A stretch of DNA of 20,527 nt from CAYQAE01 sp964415445 [NCBI: uncultured archaeon] (GTDB taxonomy: Archaea > CAYQAE01), in the NCBI GenBank assembly GCA_964415445.1, contig CAYQAE010000010.1, positions 12,747 through 33,273 on the forward strand, in the 5' to 3' direction. Below are positions 1-7,120 of the stretch, piece after piece. A program made the translations under genes and the position numbers. The notes below the pieces were generated by a model. It did not search any database, was not told where the DNA came from, and was given only the letters and a program-made list of their open reading frames with translations. Numbering within the stretch: position 1 is the first letter of the stretch; each line of letters begins with the position of its first letter.

Positions 1-1
1 C

Positions 2-70
2 AGTAAAAAAATATCAAAACTGGCAAAATTAACAAAAGAAGGTATAAATTTAGAAAAATTACTTGAATAA
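2..70 (+). CDS. 3' end of an unidentified gene, cut by the window edge
   Basis: An open frame enters from the left edge and ends at TAA (68-70). The 22 visible residues finish with ...TKEGINLEKLLE and are lysine- and leucine-rich, like the last helix of a soluble protein. The next gene on the same strand begins 28 bases downstream, so the two may be co-transcribed. No family can be assigned from this fragment, and a chance open frame of this length is possible in such AT-rich DNA. Confidence 0.4.
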   Translation, partial: SKKISKLAKLTKEGINLEKLLE

Positions 71-97
71 ATTATGAAATAACTAAATGGGATTTTG

Positions 98-763
98 ATG
101 GTGGAGTATAAAAAAGAATTAGATCATTTTCAATTTGCACAAAGAATAATACCATATTATGATGTAATTCACAAAACCGTGGAAGATTTATTTCCAAAAA
201 ATGATTCTAAAATCAAAGCCATAGGGTTAGGTATAGGTGCTGGTGGATTAGAATTACAATTGTTGAAAAATAATTCTAATTTATCTATTGTAGGTATTGA
301 TATCTCTGAATCTATTTTAAATAAAGCAAAGAGGCGTTTAATTCATTATAAAGATAGAATTAAATTTTTATGTTGTGATTTTACAAAAGAAGATTTTAAG
401 GATACTTTTGATTGCATATATTCTGTTTTTGCAATTCATTATATATCAGATGATGAAAAAAACAGACTCTTTTCAAAGATATACAATAGTCTAAAGGTAG
501 GTGGTTGTTTTATTTATGCTGATATTTTTAAATCTACTTCTAACTTTTTAACTTCTCTATATACTAAAAAGTGGAAAGCTCACATGTTATTTCAAGGTAT
601 AGAAGAAAATCATGCAGATATGTGGATTGAAGATCATCTACATGATGCGAATCCCGAGTCTATATCAAGCACTATTAATTCATTAAAATGTGTAAATTTC
701 TCTGAAGTTCACTCTATTTGGAAATATTATGGTTTTGCAATTTTATATGCTCAAAAAAAGTGA
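98..763 (+). CDS. Class I SAM-dependent methyltransferase
   Basis: A 221-residue Rossmann-fold methyltransferase of unknown substrate. Motif I is GLGIGAGG (residues 43-50, the glycine-rich SAM loop), followed by VGIDIS (65-70), whose Asp68 should bind the ribose hydroxyls of SAM. CCDF (92-95) supplies the acidic residue near the adenine. YSVFAIHYI (108-116) and the LKVGG turn (132-136) are motif IV and the post-motif beta strand typical of small-molecule methyltransferases. There is no signal peptide or membrane segment, so it is cytoplasmic. A TTG at 95 is in frame directly before the ATG at 98; I chose the ATG. Only a weak GGGA lies upstream. It converges on the 769-1554 gene with a 5-base gap. 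The fold is clear; the acceptor (metabolite, lipid or tRNA) cannot be told. Confidence 0.8.
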   Translation: MVEYKKELDHFQFAQRIIPYYDVIHKTVEDLFPKNDSKIKAIGLGIGAGGLELQLLKNNSNLSIVGIDISESILNKAKRRLIHYKDRIKFLCCDFTKEDFKDTFDCIYSVFAIHYISDDEKNRLFSKIYNSLKVGGCFIYADIFKSTSNFLTSLYTKKWKAHMLFQGIEENHADMWIEDHLHDANPESISSTINSLKCVNFSEVHSIWKYYGFAILYAQKK

Positions 764-768
764 AAAAA

Positions 769-1554
769 TTAAAAATTGAATAAAAATTTTTGTAAAATAT
801 CATTAATTTTCCTTGCTACAATTCTTCTTTGGGTGTCATCCTCAATACCTTTTACTATCTCTTGTATTGATATAAATAACTTTTTGAAGGTTTCTAAAAA
901 CTTTTTTTCGATTTTATGTACGTTTTGTATCTTAAAGTTATTTTCAATAACTTCTTTTGTTCCTCTATCTCCTCTTCTTAAATTGAAAATACACTCAAAA
1001 ATAGCTGCTATGATTTGATATTTTATTTTGTTTTCTGGTTTTTTTTCTGCTACATCCATAAAAATGGAATATAAAAGATCGTATTGTTTTTGTTTTCCTA
1101 AGATTTTTGTAGTACTATATAGACTAGCGTCATTTATATCCAAATATTCTAAGAATGTCTTTTCATTTTTAAATACCATCGAATAAATTTTATTAATCCA
1201 TTTGTCTCTTTTTTTGTTAATTATATGTCCTTTCTCATTTAAAATATCTTTTTCTCGTTGTATTATCTCTTTGAAAATCTTATTGAAATTTTTTTCTTTT
1301 TGGTCTGTTATTTTGGCACCGCAAACACATTGCTTGTTTTTATCTAAGACTATGAGTTTTCTACCACATTCACAATTGTAGATATTTAGATTTAGTTTAT
1401 AGCCATTAATATAGTATTTAAAAAGTTTTTTGAGAAGTTTTAGATTTGCGTGAGGTTCGTATGTTTTTTTGATTATTTTTTTCCTATACCATCTTTTGAT
1501 ATTAATATTTGATATAGATTTTTTTATCTTTGGAAAAAATTGTTTTATTCTCAT
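769..1554 (-). CDS. Unknown protein with a CxC-x12-CxC zinc ribbon
   Basis: A 261-residue protein I do not recognise. The first 50 residues are strongly basic (many Lys and Arg), which suggests nucleic-acid or ribosome contact. Next comes a compact metal site, Cys61-x-Cys63 and Cys76-x-Cys78, each pair followed by glycine, as in a zinc ribbon. The remaining 180 residues look helical, rich in Lys, Ile, Asn and Glu. No signal peptide or membrane span is seen. The start is supported by GAGATGAT six bases before the ATG, one mismatch from the archaeal GAGGTGAT consensus. It is a single gene, convergent with the methyltransferase and divergent from the GTPase. Its Lys/Asn/Ile richness is more extreme than that of the neighbours, which fits a poorly conserved accessory gene. 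Confidence 0.7.
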   Translation of the reverse strand: MRIKQFFPKIKKSISNINIKRWYRKKIIKKTYEPHANLKLLKKLFKYYINGYKLNLNIYNCECGRKLIVLDKNKQCVCGAKITDQKEKNFNKIFKEIIQREKDILNEKGHIINKKRDKWINKIYSMVFKNEKTFLEYLDINDASLYSTTKILGKQKQYDLLYSIFMDVAEKKPENKIKYQIIAAIFECIFNLRRGDRGTKEVIENNFKIQNVHKIEKKFLETFKKLFISIQEIVKGIEDDTQRRIVARKINDILQKFLFNF

Positions 1555-1654
1555 TTATTAATCATCTCATATTATATTTTTCTAAAAATAGAATTTCTAA
1601 AAAATGAGAACAATTTTTGTTTTAAAAACACACACTTAAGCTCTATTGCACTTA

Positions 1655-1670
1655 GGTTTTCAACAAAACC
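1655..1670. repeat. Short perfect inverted repeat (hairpin)
   Basis: GGTTTT (1655-1660), loop CAAC, AAAACC (1665-1670): a six-pair stem with a four-base loop. It sits in the middle of a divergent intergenic region, about 175 bases before the GTPase start, and no T-run follows on the plus strand. It could be an operator half-pair or part of a leader RNA. The stem is short enough to be chance. Confidence 0.3.
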
Positions 1671-1833
1671 AGGTTAAATTATGTTTTAAAATTCTAATTT
1701 ACTTTAAATATATTTTGGTTTTTATTATTATACATTTGATTTTAGGTTATTAGATAGCCTTGATATCTATTGATTTTTTTAGAGAATTTTATTATCTTAT
1801 TCTGTCATTTTAAAGGAATATTTATACTAATTA

Positions 1834-1840
1834 AGGTGAT
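1834..1840 (+). promoter_or_regulatory. Shine-Dalgarno site fixing the GTPase start
   Basis: AGGTGAT, a perfect match to the archaeal 16S anti-SD, lies four bases before the ATG at 1845. It decides the start against a longer in-frame reading from 1770 that would add an unrelated hydrophobic stretch. Confidence 0.75.
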
Positions 1841-1844
1841 ATAT

Positions 1845-2372
1845 ATGTCAGAGATAAAAGTAAAATTAGTTTTGGCTGGTCCACCATCTGTAGGTAAAAC
1901 TAGTCTTATTGATCAATACATAGACAACAAATTTGAAGCAGGCACAAAAACGACTATAGGCGTAGATATAAAAACTAAGGATATGGAAATAAATATTGAT
2001 GGAGATATAACTAATCTAACTTTAGCTATTTGGGATTTTGGAGGACAGGAGAGATTTGCCTTTTTGATGGATAAATTTGTAAAAGGAGCAAGAGGTGCAC
2101 TTATGGTGGTGGATTTAACTGCGAAAGAGACGCTGAGAAAATCAGAATTTTGGTATGATCTATGCATGGAAGAAAATTCCAACATGCCAATTATTTTACT
2201 GGCAAATAAATTAGATCTTAAAGAAATTAGAGAAATAGATGATCAAGATCTCCAAAATTTTGTTTCAGAGCATGAGAACATTATAACATCATATAAGACG
2301 TCTGCAAAGACAGGGGATAACGTTGAAAAGTCATTCGAGGAGATAGCAAAACAGATGTATCTTAAAATATAA
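1845..2372 (+). CDS. Small Rab/Ras-like GTPase
   Basis: A 175-residue single-domain GTPase, the usual Ras-superfamily size, with all five nucleotide-binding motifs. The P-loop is GPPSVGKTS (12-20), the switch I threonine lies in TTIGVD (36-41), switch II is WDFGGQERF (63-71) with Gln68 in the position of Ras Gln61, NKLD (121-124) gives guanine specificity, and SAK (153-155) is the last base contact. The protein stops soon after helix 5 with no C-terminal cysteine, so the lipid anchor of eukaryotic Rab proteins is absent and membrane binding would need a partner. Archaeal Rab-like GTPases of this kind are known but mostly uncharacterised. No GAP, GEF or roadblock gene is adjacent. A T-rich stretch follows the stop. 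The start is set by the Shine-Dalgarno site at 1834-1840. Confidence 0.87.
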   Translation: MSEIKVKLVLAGPPSVGKTSLIDQYIDNKFEAGTKTTIGVDIKTKDMEINIDGDITNLTLAIWDFGGQERFAFLMDKFVKGARGALMVVDLTAKETLRKSEFWYDLCMEENSNMPIILLANKLDLKEIREIDDQDLQNFVSEHENIITSYKTSAKTGDNVEKSFEEIAKQMYLKI

Positions 2373-2399
2373 TTTTTTTATTTTTTTAGTTTATTTTTT
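2373..2399 (+). terminator. U-rich archaeal terminator after the GTPase gene
   Basis: Three T-runs of six to seven bases (within 2373-2399) directly follow the stop codon on the coding strand. This is the form of archaeal intrinsic terminators, which need U-tracts but no hairpin. The same stretch may contain the promoter of the next gene. Confidence 0.5.
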
Positions 2400-2424
2400 A
2401 GAATTTATTTTTAGAGGCGTATTT

Positions 2425-4827
2425 ATGAGAAAATATTTGTTTTTATGTCTTATATCTATTATTACATATACAATCTCTTCTGAGCATATAGTAATTAATG
2501 AAATTTATTTTGATCCTATTTTAGATGAGACAGATAATGAATTTATAGAGATATATAATTCTGGCCCATCTAATGTGAATCTTACAAATTGGAGTCTTAC
2601 AGATAATGATGGGATTTGTGATATAATATTTCCTGAATTTATACTCCCATCTGATGCATATTTAGTAGTTTTTACAGGCAAAGGTGTGGATGAACTTAAT
2701 TTTACAGATAATGTCGGATACTTATATATGAATAAATCGATTTCTAATTGGAACAATGATGGAGATGATATTTTATTATTGAATGGTTCTAATTATCCTA
2801 TTGATTATGTATCTTATTATGAAGAAGGTAAGGATTCATCTGCAATTGATCCATGTCCAGATAAATTGTCATGGGATAAAAATATTACTGATCTTTTAGA
2901 AGGTCGATCTTTATCCTTAATTCCAAACGGGATAGAATCCGATTCATATAATGATTGGAAATTACTTAGTCCCTCATTAGGTGCAAAAAATGATTTTGGT
3001 GATCCTCCTGATCAATATGAATCTAAAATATTAATTGAAGAGATATACTATTATCCATATCCTAACAGAAATAATGAATATATCAAAATTACAAATCAAG
3101 CAAATAAATCAGTAAATATTAGCTTTTGGTATGTTACAAATCTTGATAATATCTTACAAATCCCTGCTAGCACTTCTTTAGATTCGAATGGAAGTATTTA
3201 TATAACAGAAGAGGGTCAATCTTTTTATGAAGATATGGGGTTTTTTCCTGATTTTGAATATGTAGATACCTCAGATGAAATCCCTCAAGCTGAATTTAGA
3301 TCATGGGTGCGGATGTCAAATTCAGGTGAAGTTGTAATTTTAGAAGATGAATACGGATATATTATAGATGAAGTAGTTTATGGTATCAATTATACTTCTG
3401 ATGGGTGGAAATCTGAACCAATTCCACTAGTAGAATCAGGTCAGATTCTTAAGAGAAATAAAAATGGCTTTGGTTCTATAGATACAGACACATATCAAGA
3501 TTGGATTTCAAATCGTATGTATAAAATAGGTCAGTCAAATCTCACTTCAAAAACTTTTGAATTTTCAGGTGAAGTTAGAACATTTGTATCCCCTGATTCA
3601 AGTTTTTCTTGTATAGTTGATGAAATAAATAAAGCTAAAGAGACTATTTACTTATGTGTTTATCAATTAGAAAGTTATTATATTGCTGATGCATTAATTG
3701 ATGCCATAAATCGTGGGGTATCTGTTTATATCTTTTTAGAAGGGGGACCAGTTGGTGGTATTTCAGATAGTGAAAAATATTTGAATCAATTATTGTCAGA
3801 TGCAGGTGCAAATATTCGTTTTATGGTCTTAGATTATGATTTAGAAGTCTATCCTCGATATAGGTATATTCATGCAAAATATTGTGTGATTGATAATGAG
3901 AGTTTAATTTTAACTACTGAAAATTGGAAAAACACAGGCATACCAACTGATCCTAGCTTTGGAAATAGAGGGTGGGGAATTGTAGTAAAAAATACAGATA
4001 TCTCTAATTATTTTGCAAATTTATTTTTTCTAGATTTTAATCCCAAAAAACATGATTCTTATCCTTTTAATGAATCTCATTATAAGTATGGTGCACCAGA
4101 TATCAATTTTTCTTTCAATTATACTATTCCTACTGATAATTACAGGCCTATTTTTAACGTAAGTGAAATATCATCTGAATTTAGAATAACTACAGTATTA
4201 TCCCCTGATAATACTTTAGATGAAAATAATCCAATTATCTCATTAATTAATTCTGCAAATGAATCAATATATATAGAGCAGCTTAGCTGTGATATAAGCT
4301 GGTCAGATGATGATACTTATTTAGATAATTTATATCTAAAAGCTGCAATTGATGCAGCAAGGCGAGGAGTTGAAGTTAAAGTAATATTAGAATCAAGATA
4401 TGTAAATATATATGATTCATATCCTGACAATTATGATGTAGTATTATATCTTAATGAGTTAGCAGATCAAGAAAACCTTAATTTAGAAGCAAAGCTTGTA
4501 AGTCTGTTTTCAATTTCAAAGGTCCATACTAAAGGGATGATTGTGGATCGAAAATACGTATTAATTTCATCAATTAATTGGGTAAGATGTAGCGTGCAAG
4601 AAAATCGAGAAGTTGGATTGATTATAGAAAATGAAGAAGTAGCAAATTATTATTATAAGGTATTTGTATGTGATTGGTATGATAATGCTTCAATAATTTA
4701 TAAAGAGAAATCAGATGCATCAGATGAATTTAGTAGCTCTGATTTAGCATATCTTATTTCAATTTCTACTTTGGCAATGTTTGGGTCAGTAATATTTTTA
4801 ATTAAAAAGATAGGATTTGGTATTTAA
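2425..4827 (+). CDS. Secreted, membrane-anchored LTD-LTD-PLD-PLD protein
   Basis: An 800-residue multidomain protein. Residues 1-19 form a signal peptide (short basic start, hydrophobic core, Ser-Ser before Glu20). Two lamin-tail domains follow (about 20-190 and 200-372); each opens with an IN/EEIYYDP-like strand and the first closes with the typical SLSLIPNG...NDW...SLGAKN pattern. Two phospholipase D domains come next: His483-x-Lys485-x4-Asp490 with Asn500, and His701-x-Lys703-x4-Asp708 with Asn718, so both HKD motifs are complete and could form one active site between them. Residues about 774-794 form a C-terminal membrane helix followed by lysines, so the enzyme should face outward. PLD/Nuc-family enzymes cut phosphodiesters of DNA or lipids; LTDs are often found on secreted nucleases. 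An extracellular nuclease is my best inference; a phospholipase is possible. Many Asp and Asn residues. Its stop overlaps the tiaS start. Confidence 0.87.
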   Translation: MRKYLFLCLISIITYTISSEHIVINEIYFDPILDETDNEFIEIYNSGPSNVNLTNWSLTDNDGICDIIFPEFILPSDAYLVVFTGKGVDELNFTDNVGYLYMNKSISNWNNDGDDILLLNGSNYPIDYVSYYEEGKDSSAIDPCPDKLSWDKNITDLLEGRSLSLIPNGIESDSYNDWKLLSPSLGAKNDFGDPPDQYESKILIEEIYYYPYPNRNNEYIKITNQANKSVNISFWYVTNLDNILQIPASTSLDSNGSIYITEEGQSFYEDMGFFPDFEYVDTSDEIPQAEFRSWVRMSNSGEVVILEDEYGYIIDEVVYGINYTSDGWKSEPIPLVESGQILKRNKNGFGSIDTDTYQDWISNRMYKIGQSNLTSKTFEFSGEVRTFVSPDSSFSCIVDEINKAKETIYLCVYQLESYYIADALIDAINRGVSVYIFLEGGPVGGISDSEKYLNQLLSDAGANIRFMVLDYDLEVYPRYRYIHAKYCVIDNESLILTTENWKNTGIPTDPSFGNRGWGIVVKNTDISNYFANLFFLDFNPKKHDSYPFNESHYKYGAPDINFSFNYTIPTDNYRPIFNVSEISSEFRITTVLSPDNTLDENNPIISLINSANESIYIEQLSCDISWSDDDTYLDNLYLKAAIDAARRGVEVKVILESRYVNIYDSYPDNYDVVLYLNELADQENLNLEAKLVSLFSISKVHTKGMIVDRKYVLISSINWVRCSVQENREVGLIIENEEVANYYYKVFVCDWYDNASIIYKEKSDASDEFSSSDLAYLISISTLAMFGSVIFLIKKIGFGI

Positions 4828-6080
4828 TGCTACTTCATATTGGATTAGATGATACGGATTCTAAAGAAAAATTTTGCACAACTTTTTTAGGTTATAAATT
4901 GATTGAATTGTCCAAAAAACATGGAGCTAAATTAGTTGATTTTCCTAAATTGATTCGTCTAAATCCTAATATCCCTTATAAGACTCGTGGAAATGCAGCA
5001 GTAGCTTTTTCAATTGTAATAGATGAATCTGATCTTAAAAATTTTAAAGAAGAAGTAATTGAAAAATTTAAGGAATTATCTGATTTTGAAGAGAAAAATA
5101 CAAATCCTGGATTAGTATTTGTTAAAAAAATACCTAAATATGTTTCTGAATTTTCTAAAAGAGCTCTACGGCATGTTGTTAAAATCTCAGATGCTCAAAA
5201 GATATTAGATAAATTAGATGCAGATTATTATAAATTCAAAAAAGGAAGGGGAATTATTGGTGCTTTAGCTGCAATAGGTTATGAATTTGGGGATTTTACC
5301 TATGAATTGCTTGTATATAGAAATGAAGTTAATTGGGGAACAAGACGAAAAATAGATCATTCTTCAGTTTTTAAAATGAATAGAGAAACTTATCCAAAGA
5401 CATTCAACAATATTGATGATGAGACAAATAAAATATTAATTTCTCCAAATACTTCTTGTCCAATTTTGTGTGGAGTGCGAGCTGAAGAAGTAGATATTTT
5501 AAATTATGCTTTTGAAATTTTAAAATTTGATGAGGATATTGAAGGAGATATTATTTATAAGACAAATCAACATACAGACGCTAATGTAATTTTAAAAGAA
5601 AAATTAGATAAAATTGAAAATTTAACTACTATTGAGACACCTTTATCTGTTGTAAGTAAACCATATACTCATGAGGGAAGTCATACTTTCTTTTTTGGAA
5701 AAAATAATGGAAATAAATTGAAAATCTGTTCTTTTTATCCCACTTCTAATCTTAGAAAAGTCGTTCAAAAACTAATTGTGAGTGACAAAATTAGAGTTTG
5801 GGGAAGTATTAGAAATAAAGATGGAGAAGACTCTCTAAATTTAGAAAAGATGAAAATTGAAAAATGTCAACCTAAAATTATTCAAAAAAATCCGATATGT
5901 CCAAATTGTAAAAAAAGATCTGAAAGCGGAGGTAGAAATCAAGAGTATCGTTGCAAAAGATGTAAATTAAAGTTAGGACATGAAAAAGATAGTCAAGAAA
6001 TTCATAGAGATTTGGAAGGATTTTATGAATCCCCGCAAAGATCACAAAGACATTTGCATAAGCCTATTGTAAGATATTAA
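4827..6080 (+). CDS. tiaS: tRNA(Ile2) 2-agmatinylcytidine synthetase TiaS
   Basis: TiaS uses ATP to attach agmatine to C34 of the CAU-anticodon tRNA-Ile, so that it reads AUA and not AUG. It is specific to archaea and normally essential. The N-terminus shows the family signature GLDDTDS (6-12) followed by CTT (17-19); Thr18 falls at the position reported to be phosphorylated in the characterised enzyme. RGNAAV (54-59) belongs to the same catalytic region. A central ferredoxin-like domain is followed by an OB-fold (about 275-350, SHTFFFGK to KIRVWGSI) for tRNA binding and a zinc ribbon (CPNC about 358-361, then CKRC about 378-381). At 417 residues it is full length. The ATG overlaps the stop of the LTD-PLD gene (TAATG), indicating co-transcription and translational coupling. 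AUA codons are abundant in this AT-rich genome, so the enzyme should be heavily used. Confidence 0.95.
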   Translation: MLLHIGLDDTDSKEKFCTTFLGYKLIELSKKHGAKLVDFPKLIRLNPNIPYKTRGNAAVAFSIVIDESDLKNFKEEVIEKFKELSDFEEKNTNPGLVFVKKIPKYVSEFSKRALRHVVKISDAQKILDKLDADYYKFKKGRGIIGALAAIGYEFGDFTYELLVYRNEVNWGTRRKIDHSSVFKMNRETYPKTFNNIDDETNKILISPNTSCPILCGVRAEEVDILNYAFEILKFDEDIEGDIIYKTNQHTDANVILKEKLDKIENLTTIETPLSVVSKPYTHEGSHTFFFGKNNGNKLKICSFYPTSNLRKVVQKLIVSDKIRVWGSIRNKDGEDSLNLEKMKIEKCQPKIIQKNPICPNCKKRSESGGRNQEYRCKRCKLKLGHEKDSQEIHRDLEGFYESPQRSQRHLHKPIVRY

Positions 6081-6085
6081 AATTT

Positions 6086-6853
6086 TTATACTTTCTTTAA
6101 AAAATTTATGAGAGCTTCTTGTTCATATAATTTCCCTGTAGCAATTCTATTGTGAATGTAATATAGCAACCCTGCAACTATAAATAAATTATATCCAATT
6201 ACAAAAACTGCAGAATTGCTCAAAGCTCGACCTAATCCAGTAAATAAAAAACCAATTGCAATAAAAGAACCACCTAAAGACAAATATTTAGCTTCTTTTT
6301 TGACATTTCCATCTGAAATTTTATATTTCTGTATCATAAATACAGAATATAGAATAAAAAAGAAAACAATGGCAGCAAATAATAATATACTTACAATTGT
6401 AGATCTTTCAATTCCTTGGTCATAATTTGTACCTACGTGCGTTTCAAATGTTAAAATAACTACAATCAAGAGTACTATCCAATATATAAGAGGGAAGTAA
6501 AATAGTCTTTTTTTGAAAGTGATTATACTCAAGACACCATAAATTGGAATAATAATTGAGAGAGAAAAAAGAACTACCATTGTATCAAATATTGAACCAA
6601 TATAAGAACTTTCAGCAGTAGCTGCAAAATAATAAGCAAAACCTGAGGTAAATATCGCTAAAAATGATAATATCCCAAATAGTACCATATATAAATTTAC
6701 TTTGGCTTGTATTTTAATTGCAACAGGTGGATCATTTTTTAATGAAGGTAAAATTTCTAAATAACGTCTCAGAAATATCAAAAAAATCCAAAACATAAAT
6801 GCACTGCTTATGAATGCTGAAGTTACAGAAACATAATCAAAAAATTCACTCAT
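6086..6853 (-). CDS. Seven-helix integral membrane protein of unknown function
   Basis: A 255-residue membrane protein with seven predicted helices at about 10-28, 53-76, 88-112, 117-135, 151-173, 190-208 and 213-232, a topology like 7TM sensor modules. There is no attached kinase, GGDEF or other output domain: after helix 7 only about 20 charged residues remain (KLYEQEALINFLKKV). Loops carry RR (29-30) and KK (114-115) on the likely cytoplasmic side. No catalytic or transport motif is apparent. The start has an excellent Shine-Dalgarno AGGAG about seven bases before the ATG. It converges on tiaS (5-base gap) and is divergent from the Lrp-type regulator across a 267-base control region, so the regulator may control it. 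I do not recognise the family. Confidence 0.75.
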   Translation of the reverse strand: MSEFFDYVSVTSAFISSAFMFWIFLIFLRRYLEILPSLKNDPPVAIKIQAKVNLYMVLFGILSFLAIFTSGFAYYFAATAESSYIGSIFDTMVVLFSLSIIIPIYGVLSIITFKKRLFYFPLIYWIVLLIVVILTFETHVGTNYDQGIERSTIVSILLFAAIVFFFILYSVFMIQKYKISDGNVKKEAKYLSLGGSFIAIGFLFTGLGRALSNSAVFVIGYNLFIVAGLLYYIHNRIATGKLYEQEALINFLKKV

Positions 6854-7008
6854 ATAATTCTCCTTAGTATATATCTTATTTTAATTTTTTTGTTAATTTT
6901 GTGCTTTAGTTATTTTTAACAGATATTGACAAATTATAAGTATCATTTATTTTTATGTTTTTTGATAAGCATCAGTATTATATAGTCTAAAGTTTAGTTT
7001 GTAATTAT

Positions 7009-7027
7009 TAGATGATTTAGTCATCTA
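7009..7027. repeat. Perfect inverted repeat, 7-bp arms, candidate operator
   Basis: TAGATGA (7009-7015), spacer TTTAG, TCATCTA (7021-7027). The dyad lies about 95 bases before the Lrp-type gene start and 35 bases (centre to centre) before a second dyad with the same 5-base spacer. It is a plausible binding site for a dimeric regulator; Lrp-family proteins often autoregulate through dyads near their own promoter. Confidence 0.45.
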
Positions 7028-7041
7028 TTTTGTTAAGATAT

Positions 7042-7064
7042 ATTTTATTCTATGAGAATAAAAT
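7042..7064. repeat. Perfect inverted repeat, 9-bp arms, candidate operator
   Basis: ATTTTATTC (7042-7050), spacer TATGA, GAATAAAAT (7056-7064). It lies about 20 bases upstream of the TATA box of the Lrp-type gene. With no T-run after it and a position upstream of the gene, it reads more like a protein-binding site than a terminator. The AT-only flanks raise the chance of coincidence, but nine perfect pairs with a central TTC/GAA are notable. Confidence 0.5.
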
Positions 7065-7120
7065 GGCCTCTATAGTTTATTAGATTTTTATAAAATTTAA
7101 ATTAAAAATTGAGGCAAATT

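Larger units (their letters stand above)
1555..1844. other. Divergent intergenic region, no gene seen
   Basis: These 290 bases separate the zinc-ribbon gene from the GTPase gene. I see no convincing open frame. A TATA-like stretch TTTAAATATA (1703-1712) could serve the GTPase gene. A short perfect hairpin lies at 1655-1670. The sequence TTTCTAAAAA occurs twice (1579-1588 and 1594-1603), close to the promoter side of the minus-strand gene. Confidence 0.5.
6854..7120. promoter_or_regulatory. Divergent control region between the 7TM gene and the Lrp-type gene
   Basis: A 267-base region without a gene. It contains the promoters of both divergent genes and two perfect inverted repeats (7009-7027 and 7042-7064, listed separately). 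For the plus-strand gene a TATA box TTTTTATAAAA lies at 7085-7095, which would place transcription start only a few bases before the ATG at 7121. GAGG at 7111-7114 serves as the Shine-Dalgarno site. Confidence 0.5.

Noticed and set aside
776-1018. Plus-strand frame with a hydrophobic, signal-like start
   Set aside because: It is antisense to the 769-1554 gene, which has a better ribosome-binding site and a zinc-ribbon motif.
1633-1680. Possible tRNA or small structured RNA around the GGTTTT/AAAACC hairpin
   Set aside because: No T-loop, anticodon arm or acceptor pairing could be built; only one six-pair stem is present.
1770-1844. Longer reading of the GTPase with 25 extra N-terminal residues
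   Set aside because: The extra residues are hydrophobic and unlike any GTPase start, while a perfect Shine-Dalgarno site sits four bases before ATG 1845.
7009-7064. The two dyads read as CRISPR repeats, terminators or a C/D-box RNA
   Set aside because: The arms differ between the two, there is no repeated unit or T-run, and although GATGA is box C-like, no matching D box arrangement is present.
7109-7120. TTG start for the Lrp-type gene
   Set aside because: The TTG overlaps the GAGG Shine-Dalgarno site that serves ATG 7121, and the protein from 7121 already matches the family start.
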